Of a stretch of DNA of 64,000 nt, positions 45,024 to 53,733 are shown in pieces (the stretch's first letter is position 1; every line of letters begins with the position of its first letter). The notes beneath the pieces are model-generated. The model was given only the letters and a program-made list of their open reading frames with translations, was not told where the DNA came from and ran no database searches. The stretch covers positions 1-64,000 of the forward strand of contig NZ_LTAX01000005.1 in NCBI RefSeq assembly GCF_001639745.1, written 5' to 3'. The position numbers were made by a program, and so were the translations under genes. This DNA comes from Marinomonas gallaica (lineage in GTDB: Bacteria; Pseudomonadota; Gammaproteobacteria; Pseudomonadales; Marinomonadaceae).

Positions 45024-46037
45024 TTAATTTTGGTAGTGTTTAGCCCACTTTAATAAACGATGTGATTGACGAACCGCTCGCTCAATGAGATCGCCAGATA
45101 ATTCTTTAGCGGTCTCGGTTTCTTGTCGGCTACGAATCCAACCTAAATAAGTAAATCCGCGCAACGCTAAAAATAAATCTAGTAGCTCTAGTTGATCATC
45201 AGACAAATCACGCTTAGATCGATAGCCTTCAATGATGGCCTCTTTGATCAGATCGTAATGTGGCTCAGTCTGCATAAAGTACAGCGCCGTTGCGATCTCA
45301 AACATATGCCAACCAAAACCCGCATCATCGAAATCAATCGGTCGAATTTTATCGCCTTCAATCATAATGTTATGCGGGTCAAAGTCGGCATGGATCAAAC
45401 TGTAATTGTCTGAGTTTTTAGGTACGCTCTGCAGGATCTCAGCGGCTTTGGCTCGCGCTTCAACTAGCAAAACTTGTTGTTCAGGTGTCAACAGTTCAAG
45501 CTCCCAAAAACGTCCCCAAAAAGGCTGTTCACCAACCAACCCCTCTAAATCCCAAGCATGACGTTTGAAACCTTCTGGTAATGTCCAGCTGGAAGACTGA
45601 TTGTGTAACTGAGCCGCGATTTCACCAATTGTGTAGTACATAGAGCGGTTTTCTTCCGCCGTCACAACAACACCTTCATCCGCCCCCAAGGAAGTGCCGT
45701 TGACCCAACCGAATAGGTCTACATAAACGTCTTCACCGGTTTCTGGAATGACTACTTTGGTCATCAACTCGCCTGCTTTTGTCTCGATAACAGTCGGCGT
45801 TTCTATGCCAAAATCAGACAGCGCACTCATCCACTGTAACTCAGACAACAATGCTGCAAAGTCATGGTAGCCTGGGCGGTGAATGCGTAATGCAAAATGC
45901 TCTCCGTCTGGACTTGTCAATTTGTAAACGGCATTTTCACGGAACTTAATTAAATCCAGTGTGGAACCTTCTAAGTCCCACTGCGACATTGATGTCTCGG
46001 CCGCCGCCGTTAGTTGTGCTAAACGTGGATCAATCAT
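45024..46037 (-). CDS. APH-family phosphotransferase (hydroxylysine-kinase-like)
   Basis: A 337-aa cytoplasmic small-molecule kinase with the aminoglycoside-phosphotransferase fold. The catalytic loop is HADFDPHN (216-223) and the metal-binding segment IDFDDAG (234-240). It lies 1 bp behind a class III PLP gene. The same pairing occurs for hydroxylysine kinase with the phospho-lyases of the AGXT2L group, so it may phosphorylate an amino alcohol (hydroxylysine, ethanolamine or similar) for PLP-dependent elimination. The substrate is not determined. Confidence 0.8.
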   Translation of the reverse strand: MIDPRLAQLTAAAETSMSQWDLEGSTLDLIKFRENAVYKLTSPDGEHFALRIHRPGYHDFAALLSELQWMSALSDFGIETPTVIETKAGELMTKVVIPETGEDVYVDLFGWVNGTSLGADEGVVVTAEENRSMYYTIGEIAAQLHNQSSSWTLPEGFKRHAWDLEGLVGEQPFWGRFWELELLTPEQQVLLVEARAKAAEILQSVPKNSDNYSLIHADFDPHNIMIEGDKIRPIDFDDAGFGWHMFEIATALYFMQTEPHYDLIKEAIIEGYRSKRDLSDDQLELLDLFLALRGFTYLGWIRSRQETETAKELSGDLIERAVRQSHRLLKWAKHYQN

Positions 46038-46038
46038 C

Positions 46039-47337
46039 TTAAATTTCCTCTGAAAAAGCAGTAAATGCGTTGTCTAACGCGCTCAGTAAGATATCTGCAT
46101 GTTCTGGTTTAAATGGCATAGGCGGACGGATTTTTAAAACGGAGTCCCATGGCCCAATCGTACTGATCAGAACGCCTTGGTTACGCATGTGATTAACAAT
46201 TTGCTTAGCTTGCTTCGTCGCTGGCTCTTTTGTTTTAGGGTCGAGTACTAACTCAACGCCAAAGAACATACCTAGGCTGCGTACGTCACCGATCATGGAA
46301 AACTTCTGCTGTAGCGCGATTAAACCCTGCGTCACATACTGGCTTGTGGTTACCGCATTTTGTGGCAGTTGTTCTTGCTCCAGCACGTCTAACACAGCAT
46401 TACCGACCGCACAGGCAACCGGAGTACCACCAAAGGTATTGAAATACATTGCATGTTTCGTAAACGCATTGACATGATCGAGATTGGCCACTAAACCTGC
46501 CAACGGGAAACCGTTGCCCATGGGTTTGCCCATGGTGACAATATCCGGCACTACGTCGTACCATTGATGAGCCCACATATGCTCACCTGTACGACCAAAG
46601 CCCGCTTGCACTTCGTCATAAATCACCAGACCACCGGCATCACGCACTAACTGCGCCGCCTCCTCCATAAAGCCATCTGGAATATTCAACAGGCCTTCGT
46701 TGGCAAAGTCAGGACAAATCAACATACCAGCAAAGCCGATGCCATCGGCTTCAAAACCTTCAATCGCTGTTTCGATGTGCTTCAGATAAGCCGCTTTCAA
46801 TTGATCAACAGGGACACCAGGCAAGCCACGGTACGTATCGGGAATTGGAAAAGAGCGTACGCGTTTGGTCGTTTTTGCTTCTGGCATAAAACCCGTACCG
46901 AGTTCACCTACCGCTTCTGTATTACCATGATAAGCCGCGTCTGATACGATAATGCCTTGCCTACCGGTGATGAAACGCGCCATACGTAGCGCCAATTCAT
47001 TGGCTTCACTGCCAGAACAGGTCAACATGGCTGCATTCAGGCTGTCCGCAAACGTAGCGGTCAAACGCTCGATGTAATTGACAATGTTCTCGTGTAAATA
47101 GCGTGTGTGAATATTCAGTGTGCTGGCTTGTTCAGTGATCGCGCTGACGATTTTAGGATGACAGTGGCCGACATGTGGTACGTTGTTGTAGCAGTCTAAA
47201 AATCGATTGTCTTGTGTGTCGTATAACCAGACACCTTCACCGCGAGCAAGATGGATAGGACGCTCATAAAATAATGGGGAGTATTTACCAATCGTGTTGT
47301 AACGTCGCTCAAGCAGCGACTGTGTTTGACTTTCCAT
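46039..47337 (-). CDS. Class III PLP aminotransferase / O-phospho-amine phospho-lyase-like
   Basis: A 432-aa cytoplasmic fold-type I enzyme. PLP lysine is K271 (DIVTMGKPMGNG), the ring-stacking Asp is D241 (IYDEVQAGFGRTG), and the phosphate-contact region is TCSGSEANELAL (106-117). The MGKPMGNG form of the lysine motif resembles AGXT2 and its phospho-lyase relatives. Together with the kinase 1 bp downstream, it may remove phosphate and ammonia from a phosphorylated amino alcohol; simple transamination is the alternative. It faces a LuxR-type regulator across a perfect palindrome. Confidence 0.85.
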   Translation of the reverse strand: MESQTQSLLERRYNTIGKYSPLFYERPIHLARGEGVWLYDTQDNRFLDCYNNVPHVGHCHPKIVSAITEQASTLNIHTRYLHENIVNYIERLTATFADSLNAAMLTCSGSEANELALRMARFITGRQGIIVSDAAYHGNTEAVGELGTGFMPEAKTTKRVRSFPIPDTYRGLPGVPVDQLKAAYLKHIETAIEGFEADGIGFAGMLICPDFANEGLLNIPDGFMEEAAQLVRDAGGLVIYDEVQAGFGRTGEHMWAHQWYDVVPDIVTMGKPMGNGFPLAGLVANLDHVNAFTKHAMYFNTFGGTPVACAVGNAVLDVLEQEQLPQNAVTTSQYVTQGLIALQQKFSMIGDVRSLGMFFGVELVLDPKTKEPATKQAKQIVNHMRNQGVLISTIGPWDSVLKIRPPMPFKPEHADILLSALDNAFTAFSEEI

Positions 47338-47399
47338 TGTAGCACCTACAAAAAACCGTAAAATAGAAGGTTCATGTTAGGTGTCTAGCATTCATAAGA

Positions 47400-47421
47400 G
47401 TATCAACCAGATGGTTGATAC
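47400..47421. promoter_or_regulatory. Perfect palindrome between the PLP gene and LuxR-type gene
   Basis: Arms GTATCAACCA and TGGTTGATAC (10 bp each) flank a 2-bp centre, in the 116-bp divergent intergenic region. The 22-bp dyad is a strong candidate operator for the dimeric LuxR-type regulator next door. Confidence 0.65.
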
Positions 47422-47453
47422 CTTAAATCAGAACAAATGTAGGTAGCCGTAGT

Positions 47454-48149
47454 TTGCAGACCAACCAATTTCCATCACTATTTCAAGCCAAAAGCCTTGA
47501 ACTGATTGGCAACCTCATCGAAGTCAGTGGTTCGGCGTTTTTCTTAGTACAGCCAGACATGCAGCATCAAGGTGCCTACATTTATAATGCCCCTTCTGAT
47601 ATTGAAAAATCCTACACTTCGACCTACTTTGCTTTAGATCCACTCAATCCTATCCACTTCAAACACACGGACATAAAAGTCGCCACATTGGATTCACAAC
47701 AGCCGCAACAGGAGCTTCTGCAAAGCCGCTATTACCTTGAATTCATGCAACAATATCAGCACCGTTATGTGGCTGACATTTTCTTTCGCAACGCTCGTAA
47801 TGAAATCATCGCTGTCATTAGTTTATTAAGAGTCAAAGCGATGGGGGACTTTACCGCGCAGGAAATACAGCTGTTGCGCTCTGTACATGACTTTTTGGAA
47901 TACAGTCTAAATACCGTGTATTTGCCTAAGCGAGAGACGGAGCGTAATAATTTACAAGAGCGCTATGGCCTAACTGACCGAGAATTGGACGTACTTGAGA
48001 TGCTGATTTCAGGCGCCAGTAATAAAGAAATCGCTCGTCGCATTGACATGGGTATCGCCACGCTTAAAACGCATTTAAACCATATTTATCGCAAGACCTC
48101 CGTTCAATCACGTACGGAGTTAACCGCCCGAGTGCTGTCAGAAATCTAA
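47454..48149 (+). CDS. LuxR-type (HTH) transcriptional regulator
   Basis: A 231-aa regulator: GAF-like N-terminal ligand region (~10-150) with an ALDPLNP motif, and a C-terminal LuxR HTH (~165-228, LTDRELDVLEMLISGASNKE then MGIATLKTHLNHIYRKTSVQ). The TTG at 47454 is the only workable start: the frame is closed by a stop 30 bp upstream with no ATG. No luxI is present. It diverges from the kinase/PLP pair and is probably their regulator, sensing a metabolite rather than a homoserine lactone. Confidence 0.82.
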   Translation: MQTNQFPSLFQAKSLELIGNLIEVSGSAFFLVQPDMQHQGAYIYNAPSDIEKSYTSTYFALDPLNPIHFKHTDIKVATLDSQQPQQELLQSRYYLEFMQQYQHRYVADIFFRNARNEIIAVISLLRVKAMGDFTAQEIQLLRSVHDFLEYSLNTVYLPKRETERNNLQERYGLTDRELDVLEMLISGASNKEIARRIDMGIATLKTHLNHIYRKTSVQSRTELTARVLSEI

Positions 48150-48199
48150 CGGTAAGCTTTTCTATTTACGCCTCTCCCCTAATAGACTTACCTACCATG

Positions 48200-48236
48200 A
48201 AAAAGCGCCGTAAACAGGCCTCTACGACGCTTTTTT
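48200..48236. terminator. Bidirectional terminator
   Basis: AAAAAGCG-CGTA pairs with TACG-CGCTTTTTT (one internal mismatch), with T- and A-runs on the two sides. It separates the convergent LuxR-type and LLM genes. Confidence 0.8.
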
Positions 48237-48254
48237 ATTCTTCCTAAGCGTTGA

Positions 48255-49262
48255 TTAAAGTTCACTTCCCAACAGTTGATAGCTGTCTAAACGCTCGGCT
48301 TGACTGTAGGTCACGGTCACCAGCGACAATTCATCGCAGCCAAATGCATTCGATAAGGTATCCATTTCATCCCAACATTGCTCAGGTGTGCCTACGGTAT
48401 AACCCGCTAAAATATGGTCATATGCAGCTTGTATCGAAACAGGTAATTGCTGATAACGATCCTGGACTTCTGCAGGGGTTAAGAAATCCTCTCGCTGACC
48501 TAATTGCGCTGCCAGTTTACGATAAACAGCCGTGCCTGCACGCAGTTTGGCTTCGTGCTCGGTTTCCGCACAAATGGCCGCAATCGCCAAAATAGTATTT
48601 GGCTCACCCTTATGACCAGCGTTAGACCACGCCTGTTTGTGCTCAGCGAATATGTCAGGACGACAATTATCTGGGTCGATAAAACGCGCCAAAGCAATGT
48701 TATAACCCAACTGCCCGGCAAGCGCCGCACTACCGCCGCTTGAGCCTAGCATCCAAAGCTCAGGGGTTGGATTGGCATCAGGCATCACTTTAATCCCCTG
48801 ATAAGGGTGATTCCTTGCCAAGGTGCCATGTAAAAAACCTTCTAATTGTTGCGCTTTGTCCGCATAGGATTCTGCCGCCGCTGGGGCGTTTGGATAAGCT
48901 AGCGCTGACGACGTCTGTCCAGAACCACCGGGCGCTCTACCGACACCTAAATCAATGCGATCAGGAAACAGTGTCGCCATCATTGAAAAGCACTCAGCCA
49001 CTTTTAATGGACTGTAGTGGGACAGCATGACCCCGCCACTGCCAACACGAATACGCTCCGTCACACTGGCAATGTGAGCCACTAGAATTTCAGGACAAGG
49101 ATTAGCAAAATGCACACTGTTGTGATGCTCAGCCACCCAATAGCGATAATAACCTAATTGATCACAAAGCTTTGCCAGCTCAACACTCAGCGAGGGCGCT
49201 GCAACTTTACTATGGCTGCCATGAACAGGTGTCTGGTCGACAACCGACAGTTTGATGGACAT
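48255..49262 (-). CDS. LLM-class flavin-dependent oxidoreductase
   Basis: A 335-aa protein of the bacterial-luciferase-like group 1. Family marks are LSVVDQTPVHG at the start, CDQLGYYRYWVAEHHNSVHF (~35-54) and RVGSGGVMLSHYSPLKVAE (~73-91), then GVGRAPGG. Group 1 LLM proteins use FMNH2 or FMN, usually with a separate reductase; the substrate is unknown. Start ATG 49262 follows GGAG. It stands alone between two terminators, next to the homoprotocatechuate cluster, but nothing ties it to that pathway. Confidence 0.87.
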   Translation of the reverse strand: MSIKLSVVDQTPVHGSHSKVAAPSLSVELAKLCDQLGYYRYWVAEHHNSVHFANPCPEILVAHIASVTERIRVGSGGVMLSHYSPLKVAECFSMMATLFPDRIDLGVGRAPGGSGQTSSALAYPNAPAAAESYADKAQQLEGFLHGTLARNHPYQGIKVMPDANPTPELWMLGSSGGSAALAGQLGYNIALARFIDPDNCRPDIFAEHKQAWSNAGHKGEPNTILAIAAICAETEHEAKLRAGTAVYRKLAAQLGQREDFLTPAEVQDRYQQLPVSIQAAYDHILAGYTVGTPEQCWDEMDTLSNAFGCDELSLVTVTYSQAERLDSYQLLGSEL

Positions 49263-49356
49263 AAACACTCCAACGGCGAAAATTCATTAGCATGCGAGCT
49301 TTAACACTATTCACGCATCATTTTGACCGTATTTATAAAACTTACGACGTTAGACG

Positions 49357-49395
49357 AAACAAGCCCCTATTGGTCGCATCAATAGAGGCTTGTTT
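49357..49395. terminator. Terminator at the end of the hpaD operon
   Basis: AAACAAGCCCCTATT pairs with AATAGAGGCTTGTTT (14 of 15), 9-nt loop, usable in both directions. Confidence 0.8.
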
Positions 49396-49409
49396 AACAT
49401 GACAAGGAA

Positions 49410-50339
49410 TTATAGACGGCTCTGACCGTATACAAATTCTCCCGATTCACGTGAAGCTTCTGGACCGGGTACCGCGTCTCCCGTTTGCGGGGAAACTGGG
49501 AAAATAGCATTAATTTGGCCTGTGCCTGAGCTACCAAAATACGGGGTAACCACTTCGACTTTCTGATCATAATCAGACCAGCCCAATGCACCCAACAGCA
49601 TCGCGGTATCATGCATAAAGCCCTCGCCGTGTCCTTTAGCCGCGTATTCAGGCAACATGCCACAGAATTTTGCCCATTCTGCGTTTTCCCACATTTGCAC
49701 AACACGGTGATCAAGGTCTTCTAAGAATGGACTCCACACTTTGTCTGAGAAATCTGGCGCTTGACCATTCTGTGCAAAACGGTGAGACAATGAACCACTC
49801 GCAAGAATCGCAACTGTTCCATCGTAGTGTTTTTCAATCGCTTCACGAATTGCCCAACCCAAACGCGCAGAGTCATTTAGATAATGAACTGTCAACAAAG
49901 CTGATACCGAAATACACTTAAAATGTTGATCTTCGTTCATGTAGCGCATCGGTACAAGCGCACCGTATTCTGGTGCTAGGGTTGTCGCATCATGCGCCAT
50001 GGTTTCAACACCCTGCTCGTTACACACTTCTGCAATAATACGCCCCAACTCAGGGTTACCATCCAGACTATATGGCATATTATTGATGAAGTGCGGCAGC
50101 TCATTACTGGTGTATACCCCTTCCCAATGTGGTGCACAGTTAATGTGATAGCCCGCGTTCACCAGCCAATGCGTATCAAATACAACAATCGTATCCACAC
50201 CCAATTCACGACAACGACGCGAAATTTCATGATGACCATCAATGGCCGCTTGTCGAAATCCTTTCTTAGGACCATCCAGTTCTGAAAGATACATAGATGG
50301 TACGTGAGTAATTTTTGCAGCCAATGCTAGCTTGCCCAT
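49410..50339 (-). CDS. hpaD: 3,4-dihydroxyphenylacetate 2,3-dioxygenase (homoprotocatechuate dioxygenase)
   Basis: A 309-aa cytoplasmic extradiol dioxygenase of the LigB/class III type, opening the ring of homoprotocatechuate to 5-carboxymethyl-2-hydroxymuconate semialdehyde. The expected Fe(II)-site elements are H12 (KITHVPSM) and H57 (VFDTHW), with further conserved LASGSLSHRFAQNG near 185. A GGAG site precedes the ATG. It is the last gene of a minus-strand operon hpaE-hpaF-dctP-dctQ-dctM-hpaD. Confidence 0.9.
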   Translation of the reverse strand: MGKLALAAKITHVPSMYLSELDGPKKGFRQAAIDGHHEISRRCRELGVDTIVVFDTHWLVNAGYHINCAPHWEGVYTSNELPHFINNMPYSLDGNPELGRIIAEVCNEQGVETMAHDATTLAPEYGALVPMRYMNEDQHFKCISVSALLTVHYLNDSARLGWAIREAIEKHYDGTVAILASGSLSHRFAQNGQAPDFSDKVWSPFLEDLDHRVVQMWENAEWAKFCGMLPEYAAKGHGEGFMHDTAMLLGALGWSDYDQKVEVVTPYFGSSGTGQINAIFPVSPQTGDAVPGPEASRESGEFVYGQSRL

Positions 50340-50360
50340 AGTAAAACTCCGATAGATTAA

Positions 50361-51695
50361 TTATCTGTATAACATCTCTGGTAAAAACAAAGCGATTGAG
50401 CTGACAAATAGAATCAACGCTAAGCGGATCATATCTGCACACCAGAAAGGTACGATACCTTTAAAAATCGTGCCCGCTTTAACGTCATCCAGCACCGCAC
50501 TCAGCACAAACACATTCATCCCCACTGGCGGGGTAATCAAACTGATTTCTGTGACCACTACAACCAGTACGCCGAACCAAACAAGATCAAAACCTAAACT
50601 TTGAACCAATGGATAAAAGATCGGTACGGTCAGTAGAATCATCGACAAACTTTCAAACACCATGCCCAGCACCAAATAAATGGCAACGATAATCAGCATA
50701 ATGCCCATCGGCGATACATCAAAACTCTGCACGAAAGCCAGCAGCTCCGCAGGCAACCCTGCAAATGTGATGAAGTCTGAGAAAATCAAAGCACCGATCA
50801 ATACCGTAAACAGCATGGCGGTGGTACGCCCCGTATCAATCAAGGCATGAAATAAAGCATCGAGGTTCAGCGATTTGCGTAATAGAGCAATGATAAACGC
50901 CCCCCCTGCGCCAACGCCCGCCGCTTCTGAAGGTGTGAACACACCTAAATAAATCCCGCCCATAACCACACCAAATAAGGCCAGCACACTCCAAACATTT
51001 TTCAGAGCGATCAGTCGTTCAGGCCAAGGCATCGATTCACAAGCAGGGCCTGCTTCGGGATTACGCCACACCACATAGCGTGTCGCCAGCAAATACAGCC
51101 CTATGCCTAATATTCCCGGAATAAAGCCTGCCGCGAACAGTTCACGAATACTGGTTTCGGTCAATAATCCGTACATCAGCAAAATCACACTGGGGGGAAT
51201 CAGAATGCCAAGAGTCGATCCAGCAGCAATAGAGGCACTGGCAAGACTGTTGCTGTAACCGTATTTTTGCATCGGCGGCATGGCGACTTTCGCCATGGTG
51301 GCAGACGTTGCCAAACTAGAGCCACAAATAGCAGAGAAGCCACCACACGCAACAATTGTCGCCATCGATAAACCGCCTTTACGATGACCTAAAAACGCAT
51401 GCGATGCTCGGTACAAGTCTCCCGAAAGGTTCGCTTTGGTGACAAAGTTACCCATCAAGATAAACAACGGAATCACCGACAAGCCATATTCTTGCGCCGT
51501 GTCGATGATACGATTCGAGGCCAACGAAACGGGGCCACGCCAACTAAAATCCAGCACATTATCGAATGTCAGACCTTGAAGATAAGCAAAGCCCACAATG
51601 CCGACTGCGCCCATGGCAAAGCCAATCGGAACACGAAAAACTAGAATAAGACTTAATAGAATCAAAAAGCCGATAAAGGATTCAATCATGAGCAC
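50361..51695 (-). CDS. TRAP transporter large permease DctM of the HPA cluster
   Basis: A 444-aa inner-membrane permease with ~12 helices. DctM landmarks are AAGSTLGILIPPSVILLMYG (~157-176), FTPSEAAGVGAGGA (~252-265) and LITPPVGMNVFVLSA near 395. It overlaps dctQ by 14 bp and precedes hpaD by 21 bp. Position inside the hpa operon implies an aromatic acid such as 4-hydroxyphenylacetate or homoprotocatechuate, in place of the MFS protein HpaX used by E. coli W. Confidence 0.9.
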   Translation of the reverse strand: MLMIESFIGFLILLSLILVFRVPIGFAMGAVGIVGFAYLQGLTFDNVLDFSWRGPVSLASNRIIDTAQEYGLSVIPLFILMGNFVTKANLSGDLYRASHAFLGHRKGGLSMATIVACGGFSAICGSSLATSATMAKVAMPPMQKYGYSNSLASASIAAGSTLGILIPPSVILLMYGLLTETSIRELFAAGFIPGILGIGLYLLATRYVVWRNPEAGPACESMPWPERLIALKNVWSVLALFGVVMGGIYLGVFTPSEAAGVGAGGAFIIALLRKSLNLDALFHALIDTGRTTAMLFTVLIGALIFSDFITFAGLPAELLAFVQSFDVSPMGIMLIIVAIYLVLGMVFESLSMILLTVPIFYPLVQSLGFDLVWFGVLVVVVTEISLITPPVGMNVFVLSAVLDDVKAGTIFKGIVPFWCADMIRLALILFVSSIALFLPEMLYR

Positions 51696-52212
51696 TTACT
51701 CCCTTGGCTTTTTGTAGTAGGTTGCGAACAGCCACAATGATTAAAATAACCGCTGAAACGCACATCATGACACTGATGAACTGCACAAAATACGCAACAG
51801 GAATACCTAAAAACTCGGTGACCACACCACGTCGCAACGAACGCTCCGCCATTTGCCAAATTCTTTGCGCTAAAAAGAAAAAGCCGAACCCCACTGCGAC
51901 ATTGGAAATCACACCCGATAATCGAATAAAAATAGCCGGTAGAAAACTGTCCAAAATATCGACAACAACATGTGACGCAGCAATGGTGATCACAGGAATT
52001 TGACAGAAAATAATGACCCCTAAGGCCAATTCTGTGAGTTCCGTGGTGCCATTAATCGAGTTGTTAAATAGATAACGACCAATAACATCGCCACAGGTGA
52101 GTAACATCAGCGCCATGAGCACAACAGAGGACACCACTTCCAGTGGAAAGGTTAGCCACTTGGCTAACCCAAATCCTCCATGATGCTTATCGACTAAACG
52201 ACTTAGCAACAT
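51682..52212 (-). CDS. TRAP transporter small permease DctQ of the HPA cluster
   Basis: A 176-aa membrane protein with four helices (~23-42, ~60-80, ~95-115, ~137-160), the size and topology of DctQ, with the GRYLFNNSINGTTELTELAL motif (~45-64). It begins 2 bp after the dctP stop behind GGAG and overlaps dctM. Confidence 0.87.
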   Translation of the reverse strand: MLLSRLVDKHHGGFGLAKWLTFPLEVVSSVVLMALMLLTCGDVIGRYLFNNSINGTTELTELALGVIIFCQIPVITIAASHVVVDILDSFLPAIFIRLSGVISNVAVGFGFFFLAQRIWQMAERSLRRGVVTEFLGIPVAYFVQFISVMMCVSAVILIIVAVRNLLQKAKGVSAHD

Positions 52213-52214
52213 AA

Positions 52215-53240
52215 TTATGCTCCGTGGCTTTCACTGTATTCTTGTGCCAACTTGCGAAGATGATCTAACGCTTCTTGACCGTTATAGCCTTTAGCGCCTA
52301 CGCTATCAATCCAATGTTGCGGCACACTTTTTAGACGCTCATCAAAGGCTTTTGACAACATATCGTCACCGGTCAGCTTTTTAACGCTCACACCAGCCTC
52401 TTGGGCGATTTCAATACCTGAAGCATCACTCTCATCCCAAGCTTTACCTGCTAAAACAGACAGTTCAGCACCTGAAATAGCATTAATAGCCGCCTGATCT
52501 TCTGCTGATAGATCTTCAAAAAAGTAAGGGTCCATAAACATAGAGAAACTCCCCATGTACATTCCATGAGGTAACAACGTTAAATAATCGGTGACTTCGG
52601 CTAGACGTAAAACGCGTTGTTCTACCGCGGGTAAAAACGCCCCATCAATCACACCTTGCTGCATCATTTCATAGACTTTTGGCGCTGGTGCACCGACCGG
52701 TGTTACATGAAACTCTTCGGCAATAATGCTTTGCACACCGCCACCAATACGAATCTTTTTGTTTTCAAGATCCGCTACATTATTGATTTCAAAATTAGAG
52801 TGAATTTGACCAGGACCATGAGTAAATAACGCCAACAGTTTCAAACCATCAAACTCACCTGAGTCTTTGAAGTACTCTTGATAAGTATTCCAAAGCGCAT
52901 AAGACGCGGCTTCAGCATTCACATTTAGACCGGGTTGCTCAACTATTTGTGGCAATTCGAAACGGCCTGGGACGTAGCCATGGTAGCTGTAGCTGGCTTC
53001 TACAATGCCATCTTCAACTAGGTTCCACATGGTTTTCGGATGTCCCAGTCCATAAAGAATCTCAACATCGACTCGACCATCGGTTGCTTCGCTGATCGCT
53101 TTCCCCCATGCAGGGATAACGTCTTTATTCATCGGATTGGTTGGTGGTAACCAGCTTGCTACACGTATAGTTTGTGCCGATATAAAGGTGCTGGTAACAA
53201 GCGCTGCACCTAACAGGGTGAATTTGATAGTGTTCTGCAT
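52215..53240 (-). CDS. TRAP transporter solute-binding protein DctP of the HPA cluster
   Basis: A 341-aa periplasmic receptor: signal peptide ~1-22 (ALVTSTFISA-QTIRV), then the DctP fold, with NKKIRIGGGVQSIIAEEFHV (~136-155) holding the carboxylate-binding Arg, and VYEMMQQGVIDGAFLPA. It follows hpaF by ~45 bp and precedes dctQ. An aromatic carboxylate is the probable ligand because of the operon, not because of any motif. Confidence 0.87.
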   Translation of the reverse strand: MQNTIKFTLLGAALVTSTFISAQTIRVASWLPPTNPMNKDVIPAWGKAISEATDGRVDVEILYGLGHPKTMWNLVEDGIVEASYSYHGYVPGRFELPQIVEQPGLNVNAEAASYALWNTYQEYFKDSGEFDGLKLLALFTHGPGQIHSNFEINNVADLENKKIRIGGGVQSIIAEEFHVTPVGAPAPKVYEMMQQGVIDGAFLPAVEQRVLRLAEVTDYLTLLPHGMYMGSFSMFMDPYFFEDLSAEDQAAINAISGAELSVLAGKAWDESDASGIEIAQEAGVSVKKLTGDDMLSKAFDERLKSVPQHWIDSVGAKGYNGQEALDHLRKLAQEYSESHGA

Positions 53241-53285
53241 GACGATTTCCTCTTTTATAATTATTACAATCGCGTTCTATCTGTC

Positions 53286-53666
53286 TTACTTAAATAGAGG
53301 GTGAATATTGTTCTTGTTGTATTTCAGTTCCGGATCAAGCTCTGTCAGTTCAAACGAAATTTGGACGTAATGCTCATTTGTGACAGGTTCCATCCAGTCG
53401 CTCAAAATCGAAAACACGTTTTGTGCAACTTCACGCTTAATCTCCATACTACGACCATGACCAATCTTTAAATTTAGGTTCAATAACGCAAAGTCCTCAC
53501 GGCCATCGGCGACGCGGTAGTGATCCACTCGAATCGCTCGGCTTCTGACACCCCCGATTGGAAAGTGACCAGTTCCGACAACGTATTCATGAAGTGCTTT
53601 AAACAGTGGTTGAAAATCCAGTTTGTCTTCTAAATTTTCTGAATACTCGACAACAAAGTGCGGCAT
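53286..53666 (-). CDS. hpaF: 5-carboxymethyl-2-hydroxymuconate delta-isomerase
   Basis: A 126-aa tautomerase-superfamily enzyme that isomerises 5-carboxymethyl-2-hydroxymuconate. Pro2 (Pro1 after Met removal; MPHFVVEYSENL) is the expected catalytic base, and GGVRSRAIRVDHYRVADG carries the conserved Arg region. Length is standard. It lies between hpaE (67-bp gap) and the TRAP genes in one operon. Confidence 0.93.
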   Translation of the reverse strand: MPHFVVEYSENLEDKLDFQPLFKALHEYVVGTGHFPIGGVRSRAIRVDHYRVADGREDFALLNLNLKIGHGRSMEIKREVAQNVFSILSDWMEPVTNEHYVQISFELTELDPELKYNKNNIHPLFK

Positions 53667-53733
53667 ATCTACTCCAGTAAAAACGAGAAAGAAGCTAGGC
53701 GTGGCCCAGCTTCTTTACGATGACAAACGTGTT

